NCBI GenBank assembly: GCA_012932295.1 | Contig: JAAONU010000001.1 | Span: 59,493,693 to 59,557,692, forward strand | Direction of reading: 5' to 3' | DNA length: 64,000 bases | Source: Cyclina sinensis | Lineage: Eukaryota; Mollusca; Bivalvia; Venerida; Veneridae | Shown: positions 12,004 to 22,228 of the stretch, one piece after another | Position numbering within the stretch: position 1 is the first letter of the stretch | Layout of the letters: each line of letters opens with the position of its first letter | The notes under the pieces: model-generated | The model's database searches: none | Seen by the model: only the letters and a program-made list of their open reading frames with translations | Told to the model about the DNA's origin: nothing | Program-made: the position numbers and the translations under genes

Positions 12004-12708
12004 ATGTCTTCAACTTCTTCCGCGACGTCAACAAGTGAATTGGAGCTACGCGCAGTTGTGAAATTTTGTGTTGGACTCAAACTTACACCAGTTGAGACGT
12101 TGAATCAAATTAAAAACTCGCATACATTACAACCTTGTGGTAAATCGTTTGTCTACAAATGGCATGAGCGATTTCGGAACGGCAGAAAATCGGTACTTGA
12201 TGACGATAGAGCAGGTAGACCAGCATCCGCTATGACGACGAGCAACGCAACGTTAGTGAGAGAGCTTTTGGACAACGACCGGCGCTTAACGGTTAGGGGT
12301 ATTGCAGAGGAACTCTCCCTATCGTATTCTACTGTGCAACGAATTCTTACAGAAGAGCTAAATATGTCCAAAGTATCTGCGCGTTGGGTGCCCAGACTTC
12401 TGACTGATGAAAACAAGCAGCGGAGGTTAGAATGTTCTCAGCAATTTCTGGATCTGTACGACGCACAGGGTGACGAGTTTTTGGACAAAATCATCACGAC
12501 AGACGAGACATGGTTATACCATTATGATCCAGAGTCGAAACAGCAGTCGTCCGTCTGGAAGTCACCAGACACACCTCCACCAAAAAAGGCCAGGACAACA
12601 CGCAGCTGCAAAAAGGAAATGTTCATCTTCTTCATGGATAGACAAGGGCTTTTGCTTCAACACAAGGTGCGCGACGGATGTACCGTAAATGCCGACTATT
12701 ATTCAAAG
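12004..12708 (+). CDS. Mariner transposase, exon 1 (DNA-binding half and first catalytic Asp)
   Basis: This is the N-terminal 235 residues of a cut-and-paste transposase acting in the nucleus on the element's own TIRs. The ATG sits in a good context (GCCATGT). Residues about 13-75 form the first helix-turn-helix region (RAVVKFC...CGKSFVYKWHERF) ending in an AGRP linker. A second helix-turn-helix follows (RGIAEELSLSYSTVQRIL, about 98-116). The mariner motif WVPxLLT starts at W128. The first catalytic aspartate is D167 in TTDETW. The exon ends after YYSK in phase 0 at a GTATG donor. If the intron were retained, 17 extra residues and a stop at 12760 would give a 252-residue protein with both DNA-binding domains but lacking two catalytic aspartates. 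I recognise the mariner family with high confidence; the subfamily is not resolved. Confidence 0.93.
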
Positions 12709-12893
12709 GTATGCCGCATTTTAGTCATACAAACGATCAACACTTATATATTATTTTTATAACAAACTAATATTTTACAGTATGTATTGTTTCAAATAAC
12801 AAAATATATAAAAATATTATTTAAAATGTGCCGCTTTTTACTTTCTTAAACTTAAATTATTTCATGTTTTCCCGTTTGTTTGTTTGACTTCAG
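12709..12893 (+). other. Spliceosomal-type intron inside the mariner transposase
   Basis: The 185-bp AT-rich stretch begins AAG|GTATGC and ends in a pyrimidine-rich tract then GACTTCAG|GTG. Removing it joins ...NADYYSK to VLRRDLIQAL... without loss of frame, restoring the continuous mariner pattern between the first Asp block and the HHDNAPAHRA block. The intron is phase 0. Mariner transposases are usually intronless, so this is unusual. No transcript evidence is available here; splicing is inferred from the consensus and frame. Confidence 0.8.
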
Positions 12894-13295
12894 GTGCTTA
12901 GACGCGATCTGATACAGGCTCTGCGCCGCAAGCGCCCCCTGTTGGTACTGGATGATGTTATACTCCATCATGACAACGCTCCAGCACATCGGGCACAGAG
13001 TACAGAGTTAGAGATTTCACTGCTTGGTTTCAGTCTCTTACCACATCCGCCGTACAGCCCGGATCTAGCACCGATGGACTTTCGTCTGTTTCCAGATATG
13101 AAGAGGGAACTCAGAGGCCAGAGATTTGAAACAACATTAGAGCTACGCAATAAGGCTCGTGAAGTAATCTCTTCATTCAGTCAGGATTGGTTTAAGGTAA
13201 CATTTATGCAATGGGTACAAAGGCATAGGAAGTGTGTAGCGACGGGCGGCGATTACGTCGAGAAGGTGAATCGTACGCTAGAATTTGACCGTTAG
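12894..13295 (+). CDS. Mariner transposase, exon 2 (second and third catalytic Asp)
   Basis: This is the C-terminal 133 residues, continuing exon 1 in frame to a total of 368 residues, slightly more than the ~345 typical for mariner. It begins VLRRDLIQ; the GTG at 12894 is an internal valine codon, not a start. The second catalytic Asp is D262 in HHDNAPAHRA. The third is D297 in YSPDLAPMDF, with exactly 34 residues between them (DD34D). The stop is the TAG at 13293-13295. A run of GACGTCGACGTCG follows in the 3' untranslated region. All three acidic residues are present, so the enzyme may be active. Confidence 0.93.
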   Translation: MLRRDLIQALRRKRPLLVLDDVILHHDNAPAHRAQSTELEISLLGFSLLPHPPYSPDLAPMDFRLFPDMKRELRGQRFETTLELRNKAREVISSFSQDWFKVTFMQWVQRHRKCVATGGDYVEKVNRTLEFDR

Positions 13296-13468
13296 TGACG
13301 TCGACGTCGTGATGGCGTGCGTCAAGTGCCGGTCATGTATACAATTCAAATATGTACAAACGATTTATTAGTAAATGTATTTCAATGAGATTACGGCTCT
13401 GCTTTAGTATTGAGTAAACGTATCGAGTGATGTAATTTTTGTGTTTGTATTGTCTTTTCCGTTCTAGT

Positions 13469-13474
13469 AATAAA
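13469..13474 (+). promoter_or_regulatory. AATAAA polyadenylation signal of the mariner
   Basis: AATAAA lies 31 bp inside the 3' end of the element and about 175 bp after the transposase stop codon. Cleavage would therefore fall within or just beyond the 3' TIR. This position is plausible for a mariner 3' untranslated region but the site is unproven. Confidence 0.45.
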
Positions 13475-14317
13475 GCAATTTCGCGAACTTTTGAATCACC
13501 CCTCGTACATTTCTGAAAATATAAATTTTAATAGAGTTTAAGAATAAAGATTTTATCCATAACCGTTTTTACATGTGTATAAAAATCGTTTAGGAAAACT
13601 AATAATTTTATAATAAAAACTCTAGAAATTTAATCAACTTATTAAATATACATTCATAATTTTACAAAAGAAAAAATTAAGTGTTTTTTAAAAGCACACC
13701 AGATTAGAAGAAGTCAGAGCAAGACTAAAAAATTATGCAGGTCTATTTGCCCCCTCTTTTACGGAGAGAGAGAGGTGGGGGAATAAACATATAACACTGA
13801 ATGATTGCAATATGATTTAACGTATTTTTCTTTGCAGAAAAGAGTTAAAACATCTACAAGTTTAGAAAACATTGAAATGCTGCTAATGTGAGATGATGGG
13901 TCTTTAGACCCAATAAATTCTATGTCATTCACTTGAAAGCACATACAAATTCAGAAATAATACTTGGTAAGAAAGTTGTGGATGTAGCGCAAATAACTTT
14001 GTTTTTGGTATCACCTAGTTACAGGTCAAGCTCACAGGGGCCTGCACACATTTGCAAACATTTTCTGATCAATAACTTGAGAACAACTGAACCCTGAGGG
14101 CTTTGAGCATTTACTGGATAGCTGGACATGATTACAAGATAAACATTATCTATTATTGGTTCATTTACTCAAACAGCCTCCACTTTGAAAACAGTTTATG
14201 ATCAATTAGTAAAGAATAACTGAGCCCAGGACCTACCAAAATGCTTAATAATAAATCATGAACACCTTCACTAAACCGTAAGAAATTTACAGGGCCCAGT
14301 ATAGTGAAGATCAAGCC

Positions 14318-15000
14318 AAAAAGAACCAGTGTTGAAAATGAGGCCAGAGGGGCATACATATTTGTTCTCCTGTATTAGTTTATGTCCAAGAAACAATTTC
14401 ACTTATTTCTGGGTTTTCTTTTGACAAACAAAGCTATCTGTTTTGATTAAATAATGTTCATATGAAAAAGAAATAGTAGCTTCAGTTTTTCGTAGAATTC
14501 TGTTATAAGAAGCTAGAAAGCAAATTAGTACAATAATATGACAAGGAAGTGATTCAGCTGTATTAGTAAGTTATCATTTTAAACAATTGGGGCAAAGTTT
14601 CAGATGTTCTGATTATCCTCTAAATACCACAGCTTTTCATATAATTTTGACTAAGGATACAAGGTGAAGCATTATTTTGAAAGTTTATTTACAGAAAATT
14701 GTATATCTTTTTCCAACCATGCACACAATTCTGATTAAATTAAGCTTGTTTTGATAGCAAAAAAGGTGTTTTAATTAAGTTAGAACAGAAATTTTAACAA
14801 AATCGGTTCAATGACTGATAGGACTCCACATACTTCCAGATGTTTATGATGGTCTGACACCAACAGTTCACACCTGTAATGTTGCTTTCATCCTCCCATT
14901 TCCTTGGCGTACAGAGGTTGTATTAAATCGAGATATATATAGTGTCCTTACAGTTATGTAACATTTAAAATACTGAAGTTCTTGTTTGTTAACTTGTAAA
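14318..15000. other. AT-rich stretch, no gene seen
   Basis: Beyond the end of copy C I see no ORF with family features, no tandem repeat and no element ends. The last 30 bp before the next element contain the imperfect palindrome TTGTTTGTTAACTTGTAAACAA. Confidence 0.5.
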
Positions 15001-15598
15001 CAAGAAATGTTTGTAAAACATACGTGCCCCCCAACAGCACCAAATTGCTTGTGGTTGGGCCAAAGCGTTCTCTAGTTATTGATCAAAAACCGTTTTTAGG
15101 ATCAAGGTCCCTGTGGCCTTGACCTTTGACCTAATGACTCAAAATCAATAGGGGTCATCTACTGGTGATGACCAACCAGCATACCGAGTTTGGTGAACCT
15201 AGGTCAAAGCATTCTCTAGTTATTGATCGGAAACCGTTTATAGGATAAAGTCTCTGTGAGCTTGACCTTTGACCAAATGACATCAAAATCAATAGGGGGT
15301 CATCTACTGGTGATTACCAACCAGCATACCAAGTTTGGTGATCCTAGGTCAAAGCGTTCTCTAGTTATTGTTCGGAAACCGTTTTTAGGATGAAAGTATC
15401 TGTGATCTTGACCTTTGACCTAATGACCTCAAAGTCAATAGGGGTCATCTACTGGTGATGACCAACCAGCAAACCAAGTTTGGTGAACCTAGATCAAAGC
15501 GTTCTCTAGTTATTGATCGGAAATGAAGTGTCTACCGACGGACCGACCGACCAAATTTGCAAAACTATATGCCCCCTCATCTTCGATGGGGGGCATAA
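15001..15598 (+). mobile_element. Element with ATGCCCCC hairpin terminus
   Basis: It starts CAAGAAATGTTTGTAAAACATACGTGCCCCCC after AAA. It then has three units of about 150 bp (AAAGCGTTCTCTAGTTATTGATC, GTGACCTTGACCTTTGACC-like, AATAGGGGTCATCTACTGGTGATGACCAACCAGC) and a GACGGACCGACCGACC tract at about 15536-15553. The 3' hairpin is ATGCCCCCTCAT...ATGGGGGGCAT. GTGCCCCCCA at the left is the near-exact inverse of TGGGGGGCAT at the right. It is non-coding and non-autonomous. Confidence 0.75.
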
Positions 15599-16557
15599 CA
15601 ATGATTTGCTGAAAAAAAAAAATTATCAACTCAGCTAGAAAAGGGAAGATAAATAAGTATTTGAAAGATGGTGTGAATTTGGAAGTGGCACTGTTACTTT
15701 ATAATTTATCAATAATGATTTTTTGATTGTGTTTCTTTTTGTGTTTGAATCGTTCCTAGATTAGAATGCTGGTGGCAAAAGAGGAATTTCCAACACTATT
15801 TCAGTACTTTTTATAGCAATATTGTAATCAATACATTTAAATAAATCAGTACTTCTTATGTAATAACACTTTTTTCAGCGTAGCTTTATTAAAATTGATT
15901 TTGATCTGGCTTACCTGTATTAAAATCAGTTTTGACCTATATCTTTAACGAATGAAACTTTTACATGCAAAATCTTCAGCTGGAGAAGGAAGTCTGCCCT
16001 GCTGGACAGAATTTTTATTGTTTGTTTAACCGGCTCTGTAAATAATGCAATAGTAATTACATGAGTATAGCAGTAAACAAGTATTAGCATTTCCAAAAAT
16101 GCTTGAAATCGCCGTTCAGCCATGCATTTCGTCATATCCATAGATGAATGTATTTCATGTTTTTCATTCATTAATTTGATAATCGTACGACATGCTTTGC
16201 ACTGAAAAGCGAAGTTATATTTGATAATTTTCACACAGAAATTACAAAGTAGATTAAATTTTATATACATTGTAATTTTTATTGTAGCTGGACTATTTTT
16301 GAAAGCGGACGATTTGGCTTCTTAATGAAAAACATCCCAATATCTTTATACATCATGTTAAAATTTGCAGCATTAAAACCTTGTAAATATTGCTTTGTTG
16401 TAAACCAGTCTACGCATAATTAATTGACTATTTGCGTAGTTTTTTTAACTTTATTTATTACTAAATGTATACTTAACAAAAGCTAGATACAGTTCTTCAA
16501 TACCATGAGAATATTATATGTACAATTTAAACAGAATAAATTTTAAATAAAAAATAC
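15599..16557. other. AT-rich stretch; unsupported 114-codon minus-strand frame
   Basis: No repeat or element ends were seen. The minus-strand frame 15926-16270 contains two CxxC pairs (CNFC, CKAC) spaced 18 residues apart, then a hydrophobic stretch, but I cannot place it in any family. AT-rich DNA yields such frames by chance. I list it as a location only and do not call a gene. Confidence 0.3.
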
Positions 16558-17096
16558 GATATCGCCCTAAGCCTAATGAAGCATATATAAAACACGGAAA
16601 ATCCTGATCAAACTCCTCGCACCGGTTAAGTCACGCTTTGCTACTTTTACTGTACTAATCAGGGGAAGTAACCCCCGCGGGGCGTTTGTATCCTGATTAG
16701 AACCGCCCGGAAGCAAGCATTTATTTTTTTCTTTAAGTGCAAGTTTTGGAAAAAACAAACAAACCATACTCTTATTAAGACTACATTCTCTAGTTAAAAA
16801 TGACATGTAGCAAAAAATATTGCGATTATCCTGTGTTTATCCTACACGAGCCTGAAGACTGGTACTGAGATCGTACATTCATGATGGTATTTTTCAGTAG
16901 TAAGAATAAGTAACCCGACAAACATGGCGGTTGGGCGAGTCCATTTACGCATCCCTTGCAGAAGAATTTTGACGTCCATTTTGTTATCATGTGATATGAA
17001 ATGCTTTGCTTTGATTGGCTAAAGGCAGGCGGTGTACAGGCAAAACTGTTCAAATCTTGTTAATTGTATATATCGCCGTCCAGGAACGGCGATAAT
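16558..17096. promoter_or_regulatory. CpG-containing, promoter-like patch
   Basis: This 540-bp region is richer in GC and CpG than its surroundings. It contains an ETS-like core (CCCGGAAGC near 16707), a CCAAT box in inverted form (GATTGGCT at about 17014), an E-box-like CATGTG, and AACATGGCGG (YY1-like, 16920). It ends in a perfect 8-bp hairpin ATCGCCGT/ACGGCGAT (17071-17092) whose GCGAT echoes GATATCGCC at the left edge (16558). It could be a promoter of an unseen neighbour, or a small transposable element. The frames at 16573 and 16826 are not recognisable proteins. Confidence 0.25.
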
Positions 17097-17439
17097 TAAA
17101 TATCAAAACATTTTAACCATGAAAAATGATAATAAATGGAATAGATATATAACAAATATGACTAAATATTTAATTTATTTTTACTAAAAATTGATATTCC
17201 CACTTTTAGCATTTAACTCGACATTTTTGTTTTTGTTTATAGCCTAAACTGTTATGGAAATAGGCCACATGATTACTATGCGTGTTCAATATTTGCCAAT
17301 TTCTGAAAACTATACACATAGGGTATTAATTTCTGCACTGTATCTATGCTGATCACCTATTTTAAAAATATTTCTTGTTTCTTTTAGGTTTCGAGTAATC
17401 ACAGTAGGTATAAAAACTCAAGGAAAAGTCTTTTAACCG

Positions 17440-17880
17440 TCCATTGAAACCTGGTTATAAGATTGGGGTAAGGCGGGAGGGCGTCAAACTGATGGTTTAA
17501 TAACTTTATTTGGATTGACAAATCTTAACGAAACTTGATATATAGGATTTTTCCATGGAAATCTAGTTTGGGATTGTATTGGCGTCAGTCGGATCTAGGT
17601 CAGTGTCACTTTTTAAAATATAGAAAACTGGTTTCCGGTCAATTACTTAAGTTTTTATTGGTCAATCTTGGCCAAACATGGTATATATGACACACTCTCG
17701 TGAATAACTAGCTTGGGATTATATTTGAGACCAGACTGGTCAAGGTCAAGGTTTCCTGTCAAGAACATACGTTTTTATTAGTCAGTCTTGACAAAACTTG
17801 GTAAATAACACGCATGATAACCTAGCCTGGGATTATATTTAGGTCCAGACTGTTCAAGGTCACTGTTACTAAAAATAAAC
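17440..17880 (+). repeat. Tandem ~130-bp GGTCAAGGTCA array, left part
   Basis: Imperfect units contain GTCAATCTTG(A/G)C(A/C)AAAC-TTGGT, CTAG(C/T)(C/T)TGGGATTATATTT and CAAGGTCACTGTTACTAAAAATA. The same units continue after the inserted element at 19355-19630, where an uninterrupted copy of the junction (ACTAAAAATAGAAACTTGGATTCC) can be read at 19489-19512. Confidence 0.7.
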
Positions 17881-19353
17881 AAGAGGGTCATGATGGCCCT
17901 GGATCGCTCACCTGAGTACTTTAGCTGTAGGTTTGCTGTTAAGCAGTATTTCATTTTTTAATTGAAAATATGTAAGTGCCTACAAACCAAATATGTAAAA
18001 TATCAGTCAATAAATAAAGGTTCTACGACAGAAAGTAGAAATATCTATCATAAGCTATGGTGATCTTGACCTTGACCCAGTGACCTCAAACCCTACCCAT
18101 GGGTAGACGTCCATGCAAGGAACCTATATACTAAATATCAAAGATATTGGTCTTTAAATGAAGGCTCTATAAGGTACAGTAGATAAATCGTTTTTTTAGC
18201 CTCCGTGACCTTTAACCTAATCTAATAATTTCAAAAAGCTTGATAAAGCTTGTTTCATGCCAAATTTTAAAATGCTAGGCCTTGTGGTTTCAGACAAGAA
18301 GATTTTTAAAGATTTTCTTCTATACTGCTATTTAAAACTTGTGACCCCTCGGGCAGGGCCAATAGTTACCCCGGGGACATTTTTCAAACAAACTAGGTAG
18401 AGGTTCACTAGACAATGCTACATACAAAATATCTAAGCTGTAGGCATTGAGGTTTCCAGTTAGAAGATTTTTAAAGATTGCCTTTTTTACATATTAAGGG
18501 CACGCGGGGCAGGGCCAATTTTGACCCCGGGGCCAACATATAAACAATACTGGTAAAGGTTCTCAACACAATACTGCACACCAAATATCTAAGGTCTAGT
18601 CCTATTAGTTTCAGAGAAAAATGATTTTTCATGTTTTTCCTATATAACTATATCTAAATCAATAGAACCCTGGGGCGTGGCCAATTTTGACCCAGGGGAC
18701 ATAATTTGAACAAACTTTATAGAGGTCCACTAGACAATGCTGCACACCAAATATCTAAACTCTACGCCTTGCGGTTTCTGACAATAAGATTTTTTAAAGT
18801 TTTTCCTATATAACTCTATGTAAAACATGTGACCCCCGGGGATGGGCCAATTTTGACCCAGGAGCCATGATTTGAACAAACTTGGTGGAGGTCCACTGGA
18901 CAATGCTCCACACCAAATATCTAAACTCTAGGCCTTGTGGTTTCAGACAAGAAGATTTTTAAAGTTTTTCCTATATTATTCTATGTAAAACTAGTGACCC
19001 CTGGGGCAGGGCCATTTTTGACCCAGGGGTCATGATTTGAACAAACTTGATAAAGGTCCACCTGATGATGCTTCATACCAAATATCTAAGCTCCAGGCCT
19101 TGTAGTTCTGGAGAAGAAGATTTTTAAGGTTCCAACTTTGAAAATCTATTTTTAGCTTCTGTGCCCTAGAAATGCAATGGACCTGAACCATTTGAACAAT
19201 TTTGGTAAAGCTTCATGCAAGTAACATTCCTGCCAAGTTTCAGCAGGAGAAGAAGTTGTTTGAAGAAAAAGTTGACGACGCACGCACGGACGAACGACGG
19301 ACATCAGGCGATCACAAAAGCTCACCTTGAGCACTTTGTGCTCAGGTGAGCTA
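17881..19353 (+). mobile_element. AAGAGGGCC-family element inserted in a tandem array
   Basis: It starts AAGAGGGTCATGATGGCCC, then GCTCACCTGAG. About seven GC-core units of roughly 160 bp follow, close to those in 4329-6311. A GACGACGCACGCACGGACG tract lies at about 19273. The 3' hairpin at 19319-19352 is nearly perfect (AGCTCACC-TTGAGCAC, loop TTT, GTGCTCA-GGTGAGCT with one bulge). It splits a unit of the surrounding array, so it is younger than that array. Confidence 0.85.
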
Positions 19354-19634
19354 AAAATGGATTCCAGTAAATAACTTAGGCTTGAAATGACTCATGTTGA
19401 CTAAACATGATGTATAACAACTTCACATGAAAACGTAGCCTGGGAATTTATTTGAGGTCAGTTGGATCAAGGTCAAAGTCACTGTTACTAAAAATAGAAA
19501 CTTGGATTCCAGTCATTAACTTAAGATTGGAATGACTAATTTTAACTAAACTTGGTGTAGAGTACCCTTGCATGAAAACCTAGCTTATTTTTAGTTGCAG
19601 TCAGTCCGGTCAAGGTCACTGTCACTAAAAGCCT
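19354..19634 (+). repeat. Tandem ~130-bp GGTCAAGGTCA array, right part
   Basis: Continuation of 17440-17880 past the inserted element: TGGATTCCAGTAAATAACTTAGG, CTAGCCTGGGAAT-like and TCAAGGTCAAAGTCACTGTTACTAAAAATAG, then one more unit ending near AAGGTCACTGTCACTAAAA. Confidence 0.7.
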
Positions 19635-19834
19635 GAATTCTTCGCATGGAGACGTTTTCTTGTTTTATATAAATAAGCATAATTGAAATAAAACAAGACA
19701 CTTCTTGGCATTACAGTAGTATATGCGTGGTTTTGTTTGGTAAATTTATTTGCAAAAAAACTTTTACAAATTAAGTCACGCAATTTTTTCTGATCCGTCT
19801 CAAACATTCATTACATTAATATATCACCTGCAGA

Positions 19835-20264
19835 TTACTACCGCTTGCAAAGCTGAAGTTTCACGTATTCGGAACGTGGTAAAAAGTGACGTTGCGATGT
19901 TTATTTCAGAAGCTTAAACTGTCAATTTACTGATCATCCAATCACAGCAAGGAAGTTTTCTCAGGTATACCTGTCAATAAAATGCGTCTTGTAATCTACC
20001 CGCAGACAGAAAAATGTGCCTCGGCGGCGCCAAAGTTGCTGTGTCGTAATTGTCGCTGCGTTGCAACCGGAAATCTTCACTCAATATTTTTTTCCTAACC
20101 GCTTTTCCATTTCGTACACTAGAATGACACTATTGACAGGTAAAAGGCGGAGTTTGAAAAAAACACATTGGGCGGCACTTTAATTGATTTTTGACAGGTG
20201 TACCGACGAGTCTCGTTCTTTACCTAACAGTGTAAACTCTAATCAATTTTGCAAGCGGTAGTAA
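19835..20264. mobile_element. MITE-like element with 17-bp perfect TIRs
   Basis: TTACTACCGCTTGCAAA at 19835-19851 is repeated in exact inverse at 20248-20264, 430 bp apart. The interior is richer in CpG than its flanks (CGGCGGCGCC, TTGTCGCTGCGTTGC), contains CCGGAAATC and CCAATCACAG, and encodes nothing recognisable. The flanking target duplication is unclear. The size and TIRs fit a miniature DNA transposon of unknown superfamily. Confidence 0.6.
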
Positions 20265-20849
20265 GACTCATAGTAAAGTTAAGAAAAATGTTAAAATGCA
20301 GAATTGTCAGTTCCGTACGCATATACATAAATACAGAAACAATTTCCTTGTTTTGATAACAGAATTATTGGGGACTCAATTTAAAGGCATCCCAGAAAAG
20401 CTTAGAAATGAGCTTACAGTACAAAGATTCCAGACCTTCAGATATTTGTAACTGCCTGACATTATTAGCGCACATCTTAGGATCTTTCATCCGCTCATAA
20501 TTACATATGATTTAAGTCATTTAACATTTGAAATAGATATTGTCAATGAGCCATTTTAACTGTTTTGTTGGTGAGATTTTTCAATATTAGAACTTGTGTA
20601 AGTTCACTTAACTAGATACATATCAAATTAACTCATTACATCGGAATAAACATTCTGAATTAATTATGGCATAATTTAAGATATTTTGATACGGTGACAA
20701 TTACTAGATTTTTGTTATTTATATTTATTTTTTGTTCTGAATACTCTTAATTTTAGGGAATGCCTCTTTTACAAAAATAAATTCTATTATAGAAATATTA
20801 CATGTTTTTTTGTATTTGTGTTTTTTTCTTCAACTTTTTAAAATGATTT

Positions 20850-20872
20850 GCGTGCGTGCGTGCGTGCGAGCG
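20850..20872 (+). repeat. (GCGT)n microsatellite
   Basis: Five to six GCGT units in otherwise very AT-rich DNA. Confidence 0.85.
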
Positions 20873-21031
20873 AAGAATCTACAGCTGAGCAAATGTTGAT
20901 GCAAACGTCTCTGATGTCGTCAATGCATTATTGATAAAAAAAGAAATTGAAATTCCATAATACATTTGTATCTGCTTTCATTTTTCATTAAAACAGCTAC
21001 AAATAACGGTATATAATATGCGTTGAGCTAA

Positions 21032-21222
21032 AAATAAAATTCATTATGTTTTAAAAAAGACATTATAGAGACATAAACAGTAAAAAAATTACATTAAAAC
21101 AAACTATACATTCAAAATTTAAATAAAACTCATTAATGTTTTAAAAAAGACATTATAGAGACATAAACAGTAAAAATAGAATCTGCATTAAAACAAACTA
21201 TACATTCAAAATTTAAATAAAA
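21032..21222 (+). repeat. Two tandem copies of an ~89-bp AT-rich unit
   Basis: Both copies contain GTTTTAAAAAAGACATTATA, GAGACATAAACAGTAAAAA and ATTAAAACAAACTATACATT; the second starts near 21121. They differ by only a few small indels, so the duplication is fairly recent. Confidence 0.85.
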
Positions 21223-22228
21223 TCTCTCTTTTTGTACTTGTGCAGATTATTGTTTTCCATAAATTCTTTTTGGTAAGTATAACTCAATCATGTCTGATAT
21301 TCAAAAAAATATTTACCAGCTGAAATGGTTAACAAGAATTCTGATAGTGTATATGTAAAATCCTTTCTACCATCTAATGGTTTATAAAGCGTAGATGAGA
21401 GGCTGTAAGGTGACTGCTGGTAGTGTCAGGCTATCACAATCACCCAAAGGTCTTGAAGTCCTATACTTCGCTTTTGTTATTTATCTGTTGCTCCGAAAAT
21501 CTTTCAGCAATTTGCTTCAATTATCATTAAACAATGATGCTTAATATTACACATACAGATCTTTTTCAGCAAAAAAACTAATTTATCATTTATATGAATA
21601 ATACTCATTGAAAGATTACCTTTTAAAGAATTATTAGTGTAGACCATGTTTAAAGGGGCTGTGCTCCAGATGACAAAAAAAGGAAAGTTTTCTTGTATTA
21701 TAAATTTCTTGTAATATTTATGACTAATGCTTGAAAAATAACTTACTGACAAAAAATAAGTCAAACAATTACATTATAAATTGATTTTTTCCCTTTCAAA
21801 GTGGTATATCGTAATGCGACGGTATAACTGTATTGTATAAGATTTAAAGTAAATATCTGTAATATCACATGCGGCGATGGTGGTGACAGTAAAAGCGTTG
21901 GAAATATTTTGTTAACATGAGGGCTCAGAGTTCAAATCAGGCTGGAGCGAAACTATTTTTTTATTCTATTTTGACTTTTATTATCAGTTTTGAAGTAAAA
22001 TATTATGTTGTTATAATCTCACGGCATCTAAATATATAATTTATGAAAAAAAAATTTTCATGTCAAATCTGGAGTACAGCCTCTTTAAACGTGCAGACTG
22101 ATCACTATGTACTCTTGTATCATAGGCAGAAACAATTGCTGCCAGAAAGGACAAGATAAGGTGCAGCGGTATTTCATAAAAGAACGATTGTGTAAACCAT
22201 TTCTTCTGTTAAAAGAACCTTCGAGAAC

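Larger units (their letters stand above)
11648..13505 (+). mobile_element. Complete mariner-family DNA transposon
   Basis: Perfect 24-bp terminal inverted repeats lie at 11648-11671 and 13482-13505 (starting CGAGGGGTGATTCAAAAG). The flanks are a TA duplication (11646-11647 and 13506-13507), the Tc1/mariner signature. The host sequence around it (CAATGCATTG-TA-CATTT) is uninterrupted in copy A at 6770-6781. The element encodes a DD34D transposase in two exons and has an AATAAA 31 bp before its end. At 1858 bp it is longer than the usual ~1.3 kb because of long untranslated ends and an intron. Reading frame, splice sites and TIRs are all intact, so it looks young. Confidence 0.95.
11117..14317 (+). 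repeat. Duplicated segment, partial copy C (with mariner inside)
   Basis: The copy begins at AAATGAAAAAGTGAAAGAGCTC, matching copy B from about 9290 but lacking the 9330-10653 element, then follows copy A from 6312 to about 7595. It is interrupted by the mariner at 11648-13505. Homology to copy A fades after AGGACCTA and GAACACCTT near 14290-14317. The minus-strand frames at 13759 and 14165 have no family signature. Confidence 0.8.
20265..22228. other. AT-rich stretch without genes
   Basis: It holds a GCGT microsatellite at 20850-20872, a two-copy direct repeat at 21032-21222 and otherwise unremarkable AT-rich DNA. Small frames at 21504 and 22085/22107 show no family features. Confidence 0.5.

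Noticed and set aside
12894..13295. Second mariner ORF as an independent gene starting at GTG
   Set aside because: It continues exon 1 in frame across consensus splice sites and starts mid-domain.
15926..16270. 114-codon minus-strand ORF with CNFC and CKAC pairs as a small zinc-binding protein
   Set aside because: No family pattern beyond two CxxC pairs, AT-rich composition, no supporting splice or regulatory context; compatible with chance.
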